Positions 17,834-25,996 of a DNA stretch of 64,000 nucleotides are shown piece by piece. Every line of letters begins with the position of its first letter. Positions within the stretch are counted from its first letter, which is position 1. The stretch is from Xanthomonas fragariae. Lineage in GTDB: Bacteria; Pseudomonadota; Gammaproteobacteria; Xanthomonadales; Xanthomonadaceae. Where the stretch lies: positions 2,976,001 to 3,040,000 of the forward strand of contig NZ_CP071955.1 of assembly GCF_017603965.1 (NCBI RefSeq), given 5' to 3'. The position numbers were made by a program, and so were the translations under genes. The notes beneath the pieces were generated by a model. The model did not search any database. It was given only the letters and a program-made list of their open reading frames with translations, and was not told the DNA's origin.

Positions 17834-19255
17834 TTAATGCGCTTGCACAGCTTCTTTTTTTCGGAACACGAGCCACAGTCCGAAGAGCGCGCCAATCGCA
17901 CTTGCCAGCACCCCGATCGAGAACACAGGCAGCAGCGCGGCCTTGAGGGTGGTGGCGGAAGGAATCTTCTCCGTCAGACCGTTGAAGCTCGCCAAGGTTC
18001 CGACGATGCCCGCGCCCACAGCGGTGGCAATTGTCTGCACCACCGGCACTTGCGACGCGGCAAGATCCTCATCCCCCTCGCTGGTTGCGGTGACGATCCT
18101 CTGCGTGACGAAAGCCCAGCACGTACCCAGCGACGCTCCCGTGATGAAGAGGCCGAGCAGGATCAGCCAAAGGACGTCGAAGTAATACCCGGTGAAAAAA
18201 AGCATGGCCCCGATGAACTGGCCCACGGTCCCCATCAAGATGAACGTCGACTGCCAATTGCCCGACTTGAAGCTTCCGGTCACGATGGCGCCAAAAGACC
18301 ACGAGAATGCGATGATGGTCGAGAAGTAGCCCGCAATAATGATCGACACCCCGAAATAGGTTTGGGTGTAAAGCGGTATGAACACGTAGATCCCCGCCAG
18401 CGAGATGGGCAGCAAGAACACGACCCAGAACCCAACGCCGACCGTCGATGTCAGCGTAAAGATCTGGGCAGGGAACACACGAATGCTCTGTTTAGAGTCG
18501 ATCCGAAGGCACGCGTAAAATAGAACCGCTGCCAGGGCGATGAAGAGCACAGCGGTCAGGGCTGAGATCACGCTGTCGGTGAACCCAACAAGCATGATGG
18601 CCCCGCCGATGAGACCCAGCCTCAGGAACGGCACGCTCATCTCGTAATCGCCCTTCGCGAACGTTTTGTTCGGAATGGAACGCCAGGCCATCACGATATA
18701 GATCAGCGCAAAGAGGATGTTCGCGGTGAAGGCCACGCGCCAAGAAGAGATCTCTGTCACAAACCCCGCAAAGACCGGCCCGAGGGCTGCAGAAAACGCA
18801 TAGACGAAGGCAAAGAGGCCAAAGAGCTTCGGCGTCGCCTTACTGGAGAACACATCCTGCGCAACACCGTAGGACAGCGCTAGGATCAGCCCCTCACCGA
18901 TGCCCTGAAAGGCACGCCCCAGCAAAACGACCTGCATGGTCGGCGCGGCAGATACGATGAACGACCCGATGCCGAAGACGACCGCGAAGAGGATCATCGC
19001 GGTCCGCGCACCAATTTGTCGTTTCACATACGCGGCGTAAGCGCCAAAAACCACCGATGTAGCAAGATAGATCAGCGTGATCCAGCTGATAAGTCGGGCA
19101 TTGCCTAAATCGTTGACCATCGTCGGTGCTGTGGTCGAAACGATGTTCCAGTTGACGGAATGCAACCCAACACCGAGACACATTGTCCAAACAGCGAGGC
19201 TTTGTTTTCCAAACAAGAAGTTCAAGTAATCATCGTTGGCCTCGGCGCTTTGCAT
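17834..19255 (-). CDS. Major facilitator superfamily drug/metabolite exporter
   Basis: 473 residues with about 12-14 hydrophobic helices. TM1 is followed by STTAPTMVNDLG, with an ISWITLIYLATSVVFGAYAAYVKRQIGAR loop typical of DHA-type exporters (motif A region), then GRAFQGIGEGLILALSYG (motif C-like). Most likely the efflux pump for the cluster product; toxoflavin clusters of Burkholderia use an RND pump instead, so this would be a substitution (inference). It reads in the same direction as the aminotransferase operon but is separated from it by the IS30/IS3 insertion. A C5-ATC-G5 hairpin (19281-19293) lies in its leader. Confidence 0.85.
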   Translation of the reverse strand: MQSAEANDDYLNFLFGKQSLAVWTMCLGVGLHSVNWNIVSTTAPTMVNDLGNARLISWITLIYLATSVVFGAYAAYVKRQIGARTAMILFAVVFGIGSFIVSAAPTMQVVLLGRAFQGIGEGLILALSYGVAQDVFSSKATPKLFGLFAFVYAFSAALGPVFAGFVTEISSWRVAFTANILFALIYIVMAWRSIPNKTFAKGDYEMSVPFLRLGLIGGAIMLVGFTDSVISALTAVLFIALAAVLFYACLRIDSKQSIRVFPAQIFTLTSTVGVGFWVVFLLPISLAGIYVFIPLYTQTYFGVSIIIAGYFSTIIAFSWSFGAIVTGSFKSGNWQSTFILMGTVGQFIGAMLFFTGYYFDVLWLILLGLFITGASLGTCWAFVTQRIVTATSEGDEDLAASQVPVVQTIATAVGAGIVGTLASFNGLTEKIPSATTLKAALLPVFSIGVLASAIGALFGLWLVFRKKEAVQAH

Positions 19256-19426
19256 CTTTCATCTCACTCTTGTTGGTGTGCCCCCATCGGGGGGTCCTGT
19301 TTACATGTTAACGTGAAAGAATCGCCCCTGCAGACGAGCGCCGTCCTGACCGATGCAAGGTCAAATGCGCAGCGAAGTGATCTCAACTGAACCGCCCCGG
19401 GATTTCGGGAGGCTGTTTGGTTTGAG

Positions 19427-20311
19427 TCACGCCGCTTTGGCGTAACCGGCCTGTTGTCGATAGTAAGCCTCTTCGGCTTCCGCTGGCGGAATGTTCCCGA
19501 TCGACCCCAGCAAGCGTTTGTGGTTGTACCAGTCCACCCAATCCAGCGTGGCCAGTTCCACATCCTGGCGGTTGCGCCACGCGCGCCGGTGGATCACCTC
19601 GGCCTTGTACAACCCGTTGATCGTCTCGGCCAACGCGTTGTCATAGCTATCGCCCACGCTGCCCACCGACGGCTCGATCCCGGCGTCGGCCAGCCGCTCG
19701 GTGTAGCGGATCGACACATACTGCACGCCGCGGTCGGAGTGGTGGATCAGGCCGCCTTCGGTTGGACGACGCGCATGCAGCGCCTGCTCCAGCGCGTCCA
19801 GCACGAAGTCCGTGTGCGCCGTCTGCGACACCTTCCAGCCCACGATCCGCCGTGCGTACACGTCGATCACGAAGGCCACGTACACGAACCCGGCCCAGGT
19901 CGAGACATACGTGAAGTCGCTGACCCACAGTCGGTTCGGCGACGGCGCATGGAACTGTCGGTTCACCTTGTCCAGCGGGCACGGCCGCTTGTCGCTGATC
20001 GTGGTCTTGACCACCTTCCCGCGTACCACGCCGCGCAGGCCAAGTGCGCCCATCAGTCGCTCCACCGTGCAGCGGGCCACCGCATAGCCCTCGCGCTTGA
20101 GCTGCCGCCAGACCTTGCGCACGCCGTACACCTGTCGGTTCTGCTCCCATACCCGCCGGATCTGCGGGCGCAGCGCCTGGTCCTTCCACCAGCGGTTCGG
20201 GCGCAAGTTCGCGTCCGCTTCCCGCTGCGCGTGGCGGTAATACGTCGACGGGGCAACCTGCAGCACCTTGCAGATTGGCTCGACCCCGTGAACATCGCAA
20301 TGTTCGGTCAC
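19427..20311 (-). CDS. IS3-family orfB transposase
   Basis: 294 residues, full DDE core ([30 protein letters not shown]). HTH_21-like N-terminus [17 protein letters not shown]. Lies just downstream of orfA in the -1 frame. Confidence 0.92.
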   Translation of the reverse strand: MTEHCDVHGVEPICKVLQVAPSTYYRHAQREADANLRPNRWWKDQALRPQIRRVWEQNRQVYGVRKVWRQLKREGYAVARCTVERLMGALGLRGVVRGKVVKTTISDKRPCPLDKVNRQFHAPSPNRLWVSDFTYVSTWAGFVYVAFVIDVYARRIVGWKVSQTAHTDFVLDALEQALHARRPTEGGLIHHSDRGVQYVSIRYTERLADAGIEPSVGSVGDSYDNALAETINGLYKAEVIHRRAWRNRQDVELATLDWVDWYNHKRLLGSIGNIPPAEAEEAYYRQQAGYAKAA

Positions 20312-20319
20312 GAACGTGG

Positions 20320-20640
20320 TCAGGGCTTGAAGCGGCGGTCGAGCTCCGCCTGGGCAAAATACGCGCTGGCCTTGCGCAGGATCTCGTTGGCTTGCCTCAG
20401 CTCGCGCACTTCGCGTTCCAGCGCTTTCATCCGCGTCCGCTCGTCCGTCGTCAGCCCCTGACGCTTGCCGGCATCACGCTCGGCCTGACGCACCCAGTTG
20501 CACAGCGTCTGCGACGAACAGCCAATCTTCCCGGCAATCGATTCGATCGCCGCCCACTGCGAGCCGTACTCGCCCTGATGCTCCCGCACCAGCCGAACCG
20601 CGCGCTCTCGCACTTCCGGTGAATATTTCGTCTTGCTCAT
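20320..20640 (-). CDS. IS3-family orfA
   Basis: 106 residues, [21 protein letters not shown], with HTH and coiled coil. It retains the CAG codon that is a stop in copy 1. Confidence 0.92.
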   Translation of the reverse strand: MSKTKYSPEVRERAVRLVREHQGEYGSQWAAIESIAGKIGCSSQTLCNWVRQAERDAGKRQGLTTDERTRMKALEREVRELRQANEILRKASAYFAQAELDRRFKP

Positions 20641-20690
20641 CGCCCCATCTTCTCAAGAGTTGGAGCCTCCCGAAATCCCGGGGCGGTTCA

Positions 20691-21213
20691 CATGCTTGCA
20701 GTAGCAGCAGCTTGCATTCCCTTGGTGATGGATGTAATGAGGGAGATTCCAGAGTTCGGTGTGGTCTTCGCGATCATGCTCATTGCCTTGTTGATACATC
20801 GCGTCAACATCAACCGCATCTGTTCACGACTTACCGACTCCACGGCAGCCGCGCAGCGTGCTACGCAGTGCACGGTAGCGGCATGAACGGGAATCTGGGA
20901 ATCAAGCTTGCCAGCTGGGTGGTCTCAAGGTTCAAGCGTTCGGCTTGGCGTTGATGAGCCGTACCATGCGGTAGGTGAGTACGATCGCACTAACAGTAAC
21001 CACGCTGTGGATACTGGTGCTGTGGTACCGCATCGCAACCCGCCAATCGCGCCAAAGCGCAATGGCAACGATGATCAAGGCGGCGAAAGTCGCGATCATC
21101 ATCAGCCTTGCTTCGGCTGTCAACGCCAATGGCGCAATGCTGCACCGGACCATGACCCAAAACCTGGACAAATTAAATCCATGGTCTGTTCACTGGGGAG
21201 GTGACAAAGCGCC
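20691..21213. other. Segment between IS3 copy 2 and nucleoside hydrolase; no secure gene
   Basis: Two short frames encode hydrophobic peptides: plus 20692-20886 (64 residues, one membrane segment around VVFAIMLIALLIHRV) and minus 20932-21171 (79 residues, two segments around MMIATFAALIIVAIALW). Neither has a clear ribosome-binding site or a recognisable family. The first could be a gene remnant cut by the IS. Confidence 0.3.
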
Positions 21214-22227
21214 TCAGTGCAACAGTTGCCGCATGTACAACGCCGTCCACCCTGGCTTATCCAAAGTCAGACAAGCTTGCACATTCGGCGTGCCTGGCCA
21301 CTCGTGGGTATAGCCCTGCGCATCGACGTCCAGGTGCAGCGGCGTGGTCGGGCACAGCTCGGGGCGCAGCAGCCAGGCCACCGGCACTGCATCGAACAAG
21401 GTCGGCGTCGCGCTGGCCCATGGCTGGTCGGTATTGCGCCACTGGTAATACAGTTGCGTGAGCGCATCGGTGAGCCCGTCGCCGTGCGCAAACAGTGCAA
21501 TGCGCTCGGGTTCTTCCAGCGTGACTTGGGTGGCGTCCAGCGGCAGCAGCACGAGCGGCACGCCGGCAGCGAATACACGCTGCGCGGCCGGTATGTCAGC
21601 GAGGATGTTGTACTCCGGCGCCGGGGCACTGGCGGGGCGATACGCCGACTTGCCATAGCCCACCCGCACCGATCCCCCCATCGCCACGATGCGCTTGAGC
21701 TTGGCAAAGCCGGTCGGGTCGCGCTGCTGCGCCAACGCGGCATCGGTCAGCGGCCCTAACACCAGCAAGGTGACTTCACCAGGATGCTGCCGCGCCTGCT
21801 GCAGGATCATCGCCGCCGCGTCCGGCAGATCGCTTGGCAATTGCCCTTTGCCCGCCCAACGCGCTTGGCTGAAAGGAATCGTGCTGGTGGTGCGTGCGCC
21901 CACCGCCAACGGAATCTCGCTGCGCCCGGCCCGCTGCAACAAGCGTTGCAACAACTGCGCACGCAATGTGGTGTTTCCCCACGTCGATGCGATGCCCAAC
22001 ACACGCAATTGCGGACTGCGCAGCATTAGCCCCAATGCAAACGCGTCATCGATGTCGTCGCCGATATCGGTAGAGACCACCAGCAACTCGATGGGTGCAG
22101 GCGTTTGCAAAGACTGCGCTGCGGTCGCAGGCGTCTGCGCCCATGCAGCCGCAGACGCGCACCACATCCCCATCATCAACCACGCACTTGGGCAGATCCA
22201 CTGCATGCATCTACTCTTTACCGCCAT
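21214..22227 (-). CDS. Exported inosine-uridine-preferring nucleoside hydrolase
   Basis: About 337 residues. N-terminal signal peptide (hydrophobic WLMMGMWCASAAAWAQ). The family calcium motif is readable as STDIGDDIDDAFALGLML, with GPLTDAALA and a later EYNILADIPAA also typical. It cleaves the N-glycosidic bond of ribonucleosides in the periplasm, for salvage. ATG 22227 and ATG 22206 are both possible starts; the second gives a shorter signal peptide. It ends close to the next gene downstream of a TonB receptor on the same strand, so the two may be used together. Confidence 0.85.
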   Translation of the reverse strand: MAVKSRCMQWICPSAWLMMGMWCASAAAWAQTPATAAQSLQTPAPIELLVVSTDIGDDIDDAFALGLMLRSPQLRVLGIASTWGNTTLRAQLLQRLLQRAGRSEIPLAVGARTTSTIPFSQARWAGKGQLPSDLPDAAAMILQQARQHPGEVTLLVLGPLTDAALAQQRDPTGFAKLKRIVAMGGSVRVGYGKSAYRPASAPAPEYNILADIPAAQRVFAAGVPLVLLPLDATQVTLEEPERIALFAHGDGLTDALTQLYYQWRNTDQPWASATPTLFDAVPVAWLLRPELCPTTPLHLDVDAQGYTHEWPGTPNVQACLTLDKPGWTALYMRQLLH

Positions 22228-22282
22228 CAAAAACCGCCGGCATCATCGTAAACGGTTCGAGCCTGCTACACCGCAACGCCGA

Positions 22283-24499
22283 TCAGAAATTCGCGCGAAA
22301 CTGCGCGCCAACGATGCGCGGATCGTTGATGAAGCCGGTGAGGTTGTTGAAGTCGATCGCACCAGTCACACGGATCTGGTTGGTGCAGTTGCGGCAGAAC
22401 GCCGACAACTCGTACGCACCCGCGTCCCAGCTATAGCCGATCTTGGCGCCGCCTTCGACCAACGGCGGACCGGTGAACTCTTTGGAGTCGTAAAGGAAGA
22501 AGTGCACTTCGCTACGGTAGGACCAGTCGGTGTAGAAGAACAGCTCGCCGTCGTTGCCCATCGGGATGCCGTAACGCAGCGTGGCATTGGCCATCCACCT
22601 GGCCGCCTGCGGCAGGTCGTTGCCGTCGATGATGGCGTTGCCGGCGGCATTGAGCGGGTCGGTCACGGTGCAGGTACGGCATACACCCACCGCCAGGCTC
22701 GGGGCGTCGATGCGGGTCCAGTTGTAGGCACCGCCGACGGTAACGCGCAGGTTCTGGGTGATCAGCGCTTCGAAATCGAACTCGGCGCCGCGCGCCTTGG
22801 TCTTATCGGCGTTGAGCAGACGCACGTCGTTGGACACGCCGCCCACCGCGGTGAGCTGCTGATTCTTGACGCGGAAATCGTAGATGTCCAAGTTCAGGCG
22901 CGCACGGTTGTCGAACAGGTCGGACTTGATGCCGATCTCGAACGAATCCACCGTCTCAGGCTCGGCCACGCTCAACGGCGCGGTGCCCGAGGGCACGCCG
23001 AAGCTCGCGCCGCGGAAACCGCGTGCCGCACGTGCATAAACGTTGATGCCCTCGTTGATGGAAAACGTCGCCGCCACATCGCCGGTGACCTTGGAGTTTT
23101 CGGTCTCGCCGCTGGACGGCTGGATAAGCGTGACGCGATCCAGCTCAAGCACGTCGAAGATTTTCTTGTCGTAGGTGTGGCGAATGCCGGCGCGCAGGTT
23201 CAAACGGTCGGTGGCCGCGTAGTTCAACGAGCCGAACGCCGCCCACGAGGTATTGCGCTGACGAGTCAGCTGATAGCTGGCCATGTCGCCGCCGCTGAAG
23301 GTGTTGTAAGTATAGTTTTCGCCTTCCACATCGTCGTGGAAGTAGTACAGGCCAGCCTGCCAGTTGAGCGGACCAGCGTCCTGCGATTCGGCACGCAGTT
23401 CCTGGCTGTACTGGTCCAGGCGCTTGATGCCACCGGCAGTTTCCACCGGGAACGGAATCACGCCCGGGCCGGACGGCGGTGCGAATACCGCGCCGAAGCC
23501 GCCGTCGATGTCGCCGTGGCTGTAGTACTTGCCGATGCCTTCATAGGCGGTGATCGAGTGCAGCGCGATGTCGCCAAGATCCCAGGTCAGATTGGCACTG
23601 CCGCCGTAGGTCTGCAGTTGCTGATGATTGGCAGCGTCGATAAAGGACTTCTCTGCATCCAAGCCGTCTACCAACTGATTGGTGCCCGGCTGGACGAGGT
23701 TGGCGCGGAACAGCCGCGCGGTGCCGTCCAGGTGACGCGCATGCGCGTTGAACAACGCGCTGAAGTCGTCGCTGGCTTGATACAGCAGTTGCAGACGCAA
23801 GGCCGAATCGGTATAGCCTTCCAGATCGCGGCCGTCGCGGTTTTCCACCCAATCGTCGCGGCGCTGACCCAAGCTGGACAGACGCGCTGCCCAATGGTCG
23901 CCCATCGCGATACTCAGGCCGCTTTCCAGCGTCATGGTGCCGTAGGTGCCGTAAGACAGGCTGGCGTAGCCGTCATTGGCGCCGATGGTCGGCTTGACCG
24001 AATTGAACTTGACCACACCGGCCGGTGTATTGCGACCGAACAACGTGCCCTGCGGGCCGCGCAAGACTTCCAGGCCTTCCAGATCGAAGATCGGAAAGCC
24101 CTTCAAAAAGGCGTTTTCCTGCACCACCTCGTCATAGATCAATGACACCGGCTGCGAGGCGTAGGTATTGAAATCGGTGTTGCCGTAACCACGGATGTAG
24201 ACGCGCGGAAACACACGGCCGTTGGACGATTCGATGTTGAGGCTGGGCGCCTTGCCGGCGAGCACACGGATATCCGAGCCGCTGGTGGAGATGGCGTCCA
24301 GAAATTCCGGACGCAACACCGATGCCGACACCGGCACATCCTTGGAGTCTTCCGAGCGACGCTCGACCGTGACCTTGACCGCATCCAGACGCACAACACC
24401 GTCGTCGCTGGGCACCTGCTGAGCGGCAGCGTAGAACGGTATAAAAAAAGCGACGGCAACGGCGAGCGCGCTGATCTTGAGCGACCGGCTGGCGGACAT
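22283..24499 (-). CDS. TonB-dependent outer-membrane receptor
   Basis: 738 residues. Signal peptide ISALAVAVAFFIPFYAAAQ, then plug domain (VRLDAVKVTVERRSEDSKDVPVSASVL, IRGYGNTDFN, LEVLRGPQGTLFGRNTPAGVVKF) and a beta-barrel ending in the terminal aromatic FRANF, needed for barrel assembly. The region KVTVERR close to the mature N-terminus can serve as TonB box. The neighbouring exported nucleoside hydrolase suggests a nucleoside-type ligand (inference). ATG 24499 is preceded by GGAG. Confidence 0.9.
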   Translation of the reverse strand: MSASRSLKISALAVAVAFFIPFYAAAQQVPSDDGVVRLDAVKVTVERRSEDSKDVPVSASVLRPEFLDAISTSGSDIRVLAGKAPSLNIESSNGRVFPRVYIRGYGNTDFNTYASQPVSLIYDEVVQENAFLKGFPIFDLEGLEVLRGPQGTLFGRNTPAGVVKFNSVKPTIGANDGYASLSYGTYGTMTLESGLSIAMGDHWAARLSSLGQRRDDWVENRDGRDLEGYTDSALRLQLLYQASDDFSALFNAHARHLDGTARLFRANLVQPGTNQLVDGLDAEKSFIDAANHQQLQTYGGSANLTWDLGDIALHSITAYEGIGKYYSHGDIDGGFGAVFAPPSGPGVIPFPVETAGGIKRLDQYSQELRAESQDAGPLNWQAGLYYFHDDVEGENYTYNTFSGGDMASYQLTRQRNTSWAAFGSLNYAATDRLNLRAGIRHTYDKKIFDVLELDRVTLIQPSSGETENSKVTGDVAATFSINEGINVYARAARGFRGASFGVPSGTAPLSVAEPETVDSFEIGIKSDLFDNRARLNLDIYDFRVKNQQLTAVGGVSNDVRLLNADKTKARGAEFDFEALITQNLRVTVGGAYNWTRIDAPSLAVGVCRTCTVTDPLNAAGNAIIDGNDLPQAARWMANATLRYGIPMGNDGELFFYTDWSYRSEVHFFLYDSKEFTGPPLVEGGAKIGYSWDAGAYELSAFCRNCTNQIRVTGAIDFNNLTGFINDPRIVGAQFRANF

Positions 24500-24730
24500 G
24501 GGAGACTCCGAACTCTGGTGGCGGGGCGGCCCGGTCTGCGTGCCGCAGCGCAACAGAATTAACATGATTTACACAAATATGGCAGAGCCCATACGAAAAA
24601 GGTTCCGGAACTCTAAGAGCGGCTACGCAAGTGCTGACCAGCGCAGCACCGGCGCCCGTGCTGAGCGGCGGCGTGGTGCCGCACGCTCATCCCATTCCCC
24701 GAAAAGAATACGCACCCTACCCATGCGCGA

Positions 24731-25930
24731 TCACTGGACCTCGGCAACACCGCCTGGCACCCGCACCCAACCTTCCATCAGCACCCGCGCACTGCGGCTC
24801 ATCAGCACCTTGGTCACCTGCCACTTGCCGTCGACCAACTGCGCCTGCGCACCAACCCGCAAGGTGCCGGACGGATGCCCGAAGCACACTGCCGAACGCG
24901 ACGCGGCGCCAGCCGCCAGATTGACCAGCGTGCCCGGCACGGCGGCAGCGGTGCCGATTGCCACCGCTGCGGTGCCCATCATCGCGTGGTGCAATTTGCC
25001 CATCGACATCGCACGCACCAGCAGATCGATCTCGCCCGCCTGCACCGGCTTACCGCTCGACGCGATGTAGTCGGCCGGCGGCGCAACGAAAGCCACTTTT
25101 GGCGTGTGCTGCCGCGAGGCGGCATCTTCCACCGTCGCAATCAACCCCATCCTTAGCGCACCGTGTGTGCGCAAGGTTTCGAACATGATCAGCGCATGCG
25201 GGTCGCTATTGATAGCGTCCTGCAGCTCGGTCCCGGTATAGCCCAGGTCGCGCGCGTTGACGAAGATGGTCGGAATACCGGCGTTGATCAGCGTCGCGGC
25301 AATCGCGCCCAGGCCTGGAATCTCCAGGTGATCGATCAGGTTGCCGGTGGGAAACATCGCCCCACCCTCGCCTTCGCCAGCGTCGGCCGGTTCGAAAAAT
25401 TCCAGTTGCACCTCGGCCGCCGGAAAAGTCACCCCATCCAGTTCGAAGTCGCCGGTTTCCTGCACCTGCCCCTCGCTCATCGGCACATGCGCCACGATGG
25501 TCTTGCCGATATTGGCCTGCCAGATCCGCACCGTCGCCACACCATCGCGCGGTACACGTGCAGCGTCGATCAAGCCGTTAGCGATCGCAAACGGCCCCAC
25601 CGCCGCCGACAGATTGCCGCAGTTACCGCTCCAGTCCACGAACGCGCTATCGATGGACACCTGCCCGAACAGATAGTCCACATCGTGACCGGCGCGCGTG
25701 CTGGCCGACACGATCACGCTCTTGCTGGTGCTCGAGGTCGCCCCACCCATCCCATCGATCTGCTTGGCATACGGATCGGGGCTGCCGATCACCCGTAATA
25801 GCAACGCATCGCGCGCCGGCCCAGGCTGCTGAGCGGCGGCAGGCAGATCCTGCAGGCGGAAAAACACGCCCTTGCTGGTGCCACCGCGCATGTAGGTGGC
25901 GGGTATGCGGAGTTGGGGGAGATGGGTCAT
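24731..25930 (-). CDS. prpF: 2-methylaconitate cis-trans isomerase
   Basis: 399 residues with the family signature YMRGGTSKGVFF at the N-terminus and SGNCGNLSAAVGPFAI at the active-site Cys. It isomerises the product of AcnD so that aconitase can complete the 2-methylcitrate cycle of propionate breakdown. Last gene of the prpB-prpC-acnD-prpF operon. Confidence 0.95.
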   Translation of the reverse strand: MTHLPQLRIPATYMRGGTSKGVFFRLQDLPAAAQQPGPARDALLLRVIGSPDPYAKQIDGMGGATSSTSKSVIVSASTRAGHDVDYLFGQVSIDSAFVDWSGNCGNLSAAVGPFAIANGLIDAARVPRDGVATVRIWQANIGKTIVAHVPMSEGQVQETGDFELDGVTFPAAEVQLEFFEPADAGEGEGGAMFPTGNLIDHLEIPGLGAIAATLINAGIPTIFVNARDLGYTGTELQDAINSDPHALIMFETLRTHGALRMGLIATVEDAASRQHTPKVAFVAPPADYIASSGKPVQAGEIDLLVRAMSMGKLHHAMMGTAAVAIGTAAAVPGTLVNLAAGAASRSAVCFGHPSGTLRVGAQAQLVDGKWQVTKVLMSRSARVLMEGWVRVPGGVAEVQ

Positions 25931-25996
25931 GGGTGAAAGGCCGGGATTGGGGATTGGGATGCAGACGGCAATAGGCAGCTGAGAATCGACAGAACG

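Larger units (their letters stand above)
19388..20690 (-). mobile_element. IS3-family element, copy 2 (intact)
   Basis: 1303 bp with perfect terminal inverted repeats TGAACCGCCCCGGGATTTCG. Its encoded proteins are identical to those of the copy at 60348-61650. Flanks AAC and CAT do not match, so a rearrangement followed insertion. Same orientation as copies 1 and 3. Confidence 0.95.

Noticed and set aside
21689..24145. Long open frame (818 codons) on the plus strand opposite the nucleoside hydrolase and TonB receptor
   Set aside because: A shadow frame caused by high G+C at codon third positions; no domain, no ribosome-binding site, and the minus-strand receptor is clearly real.
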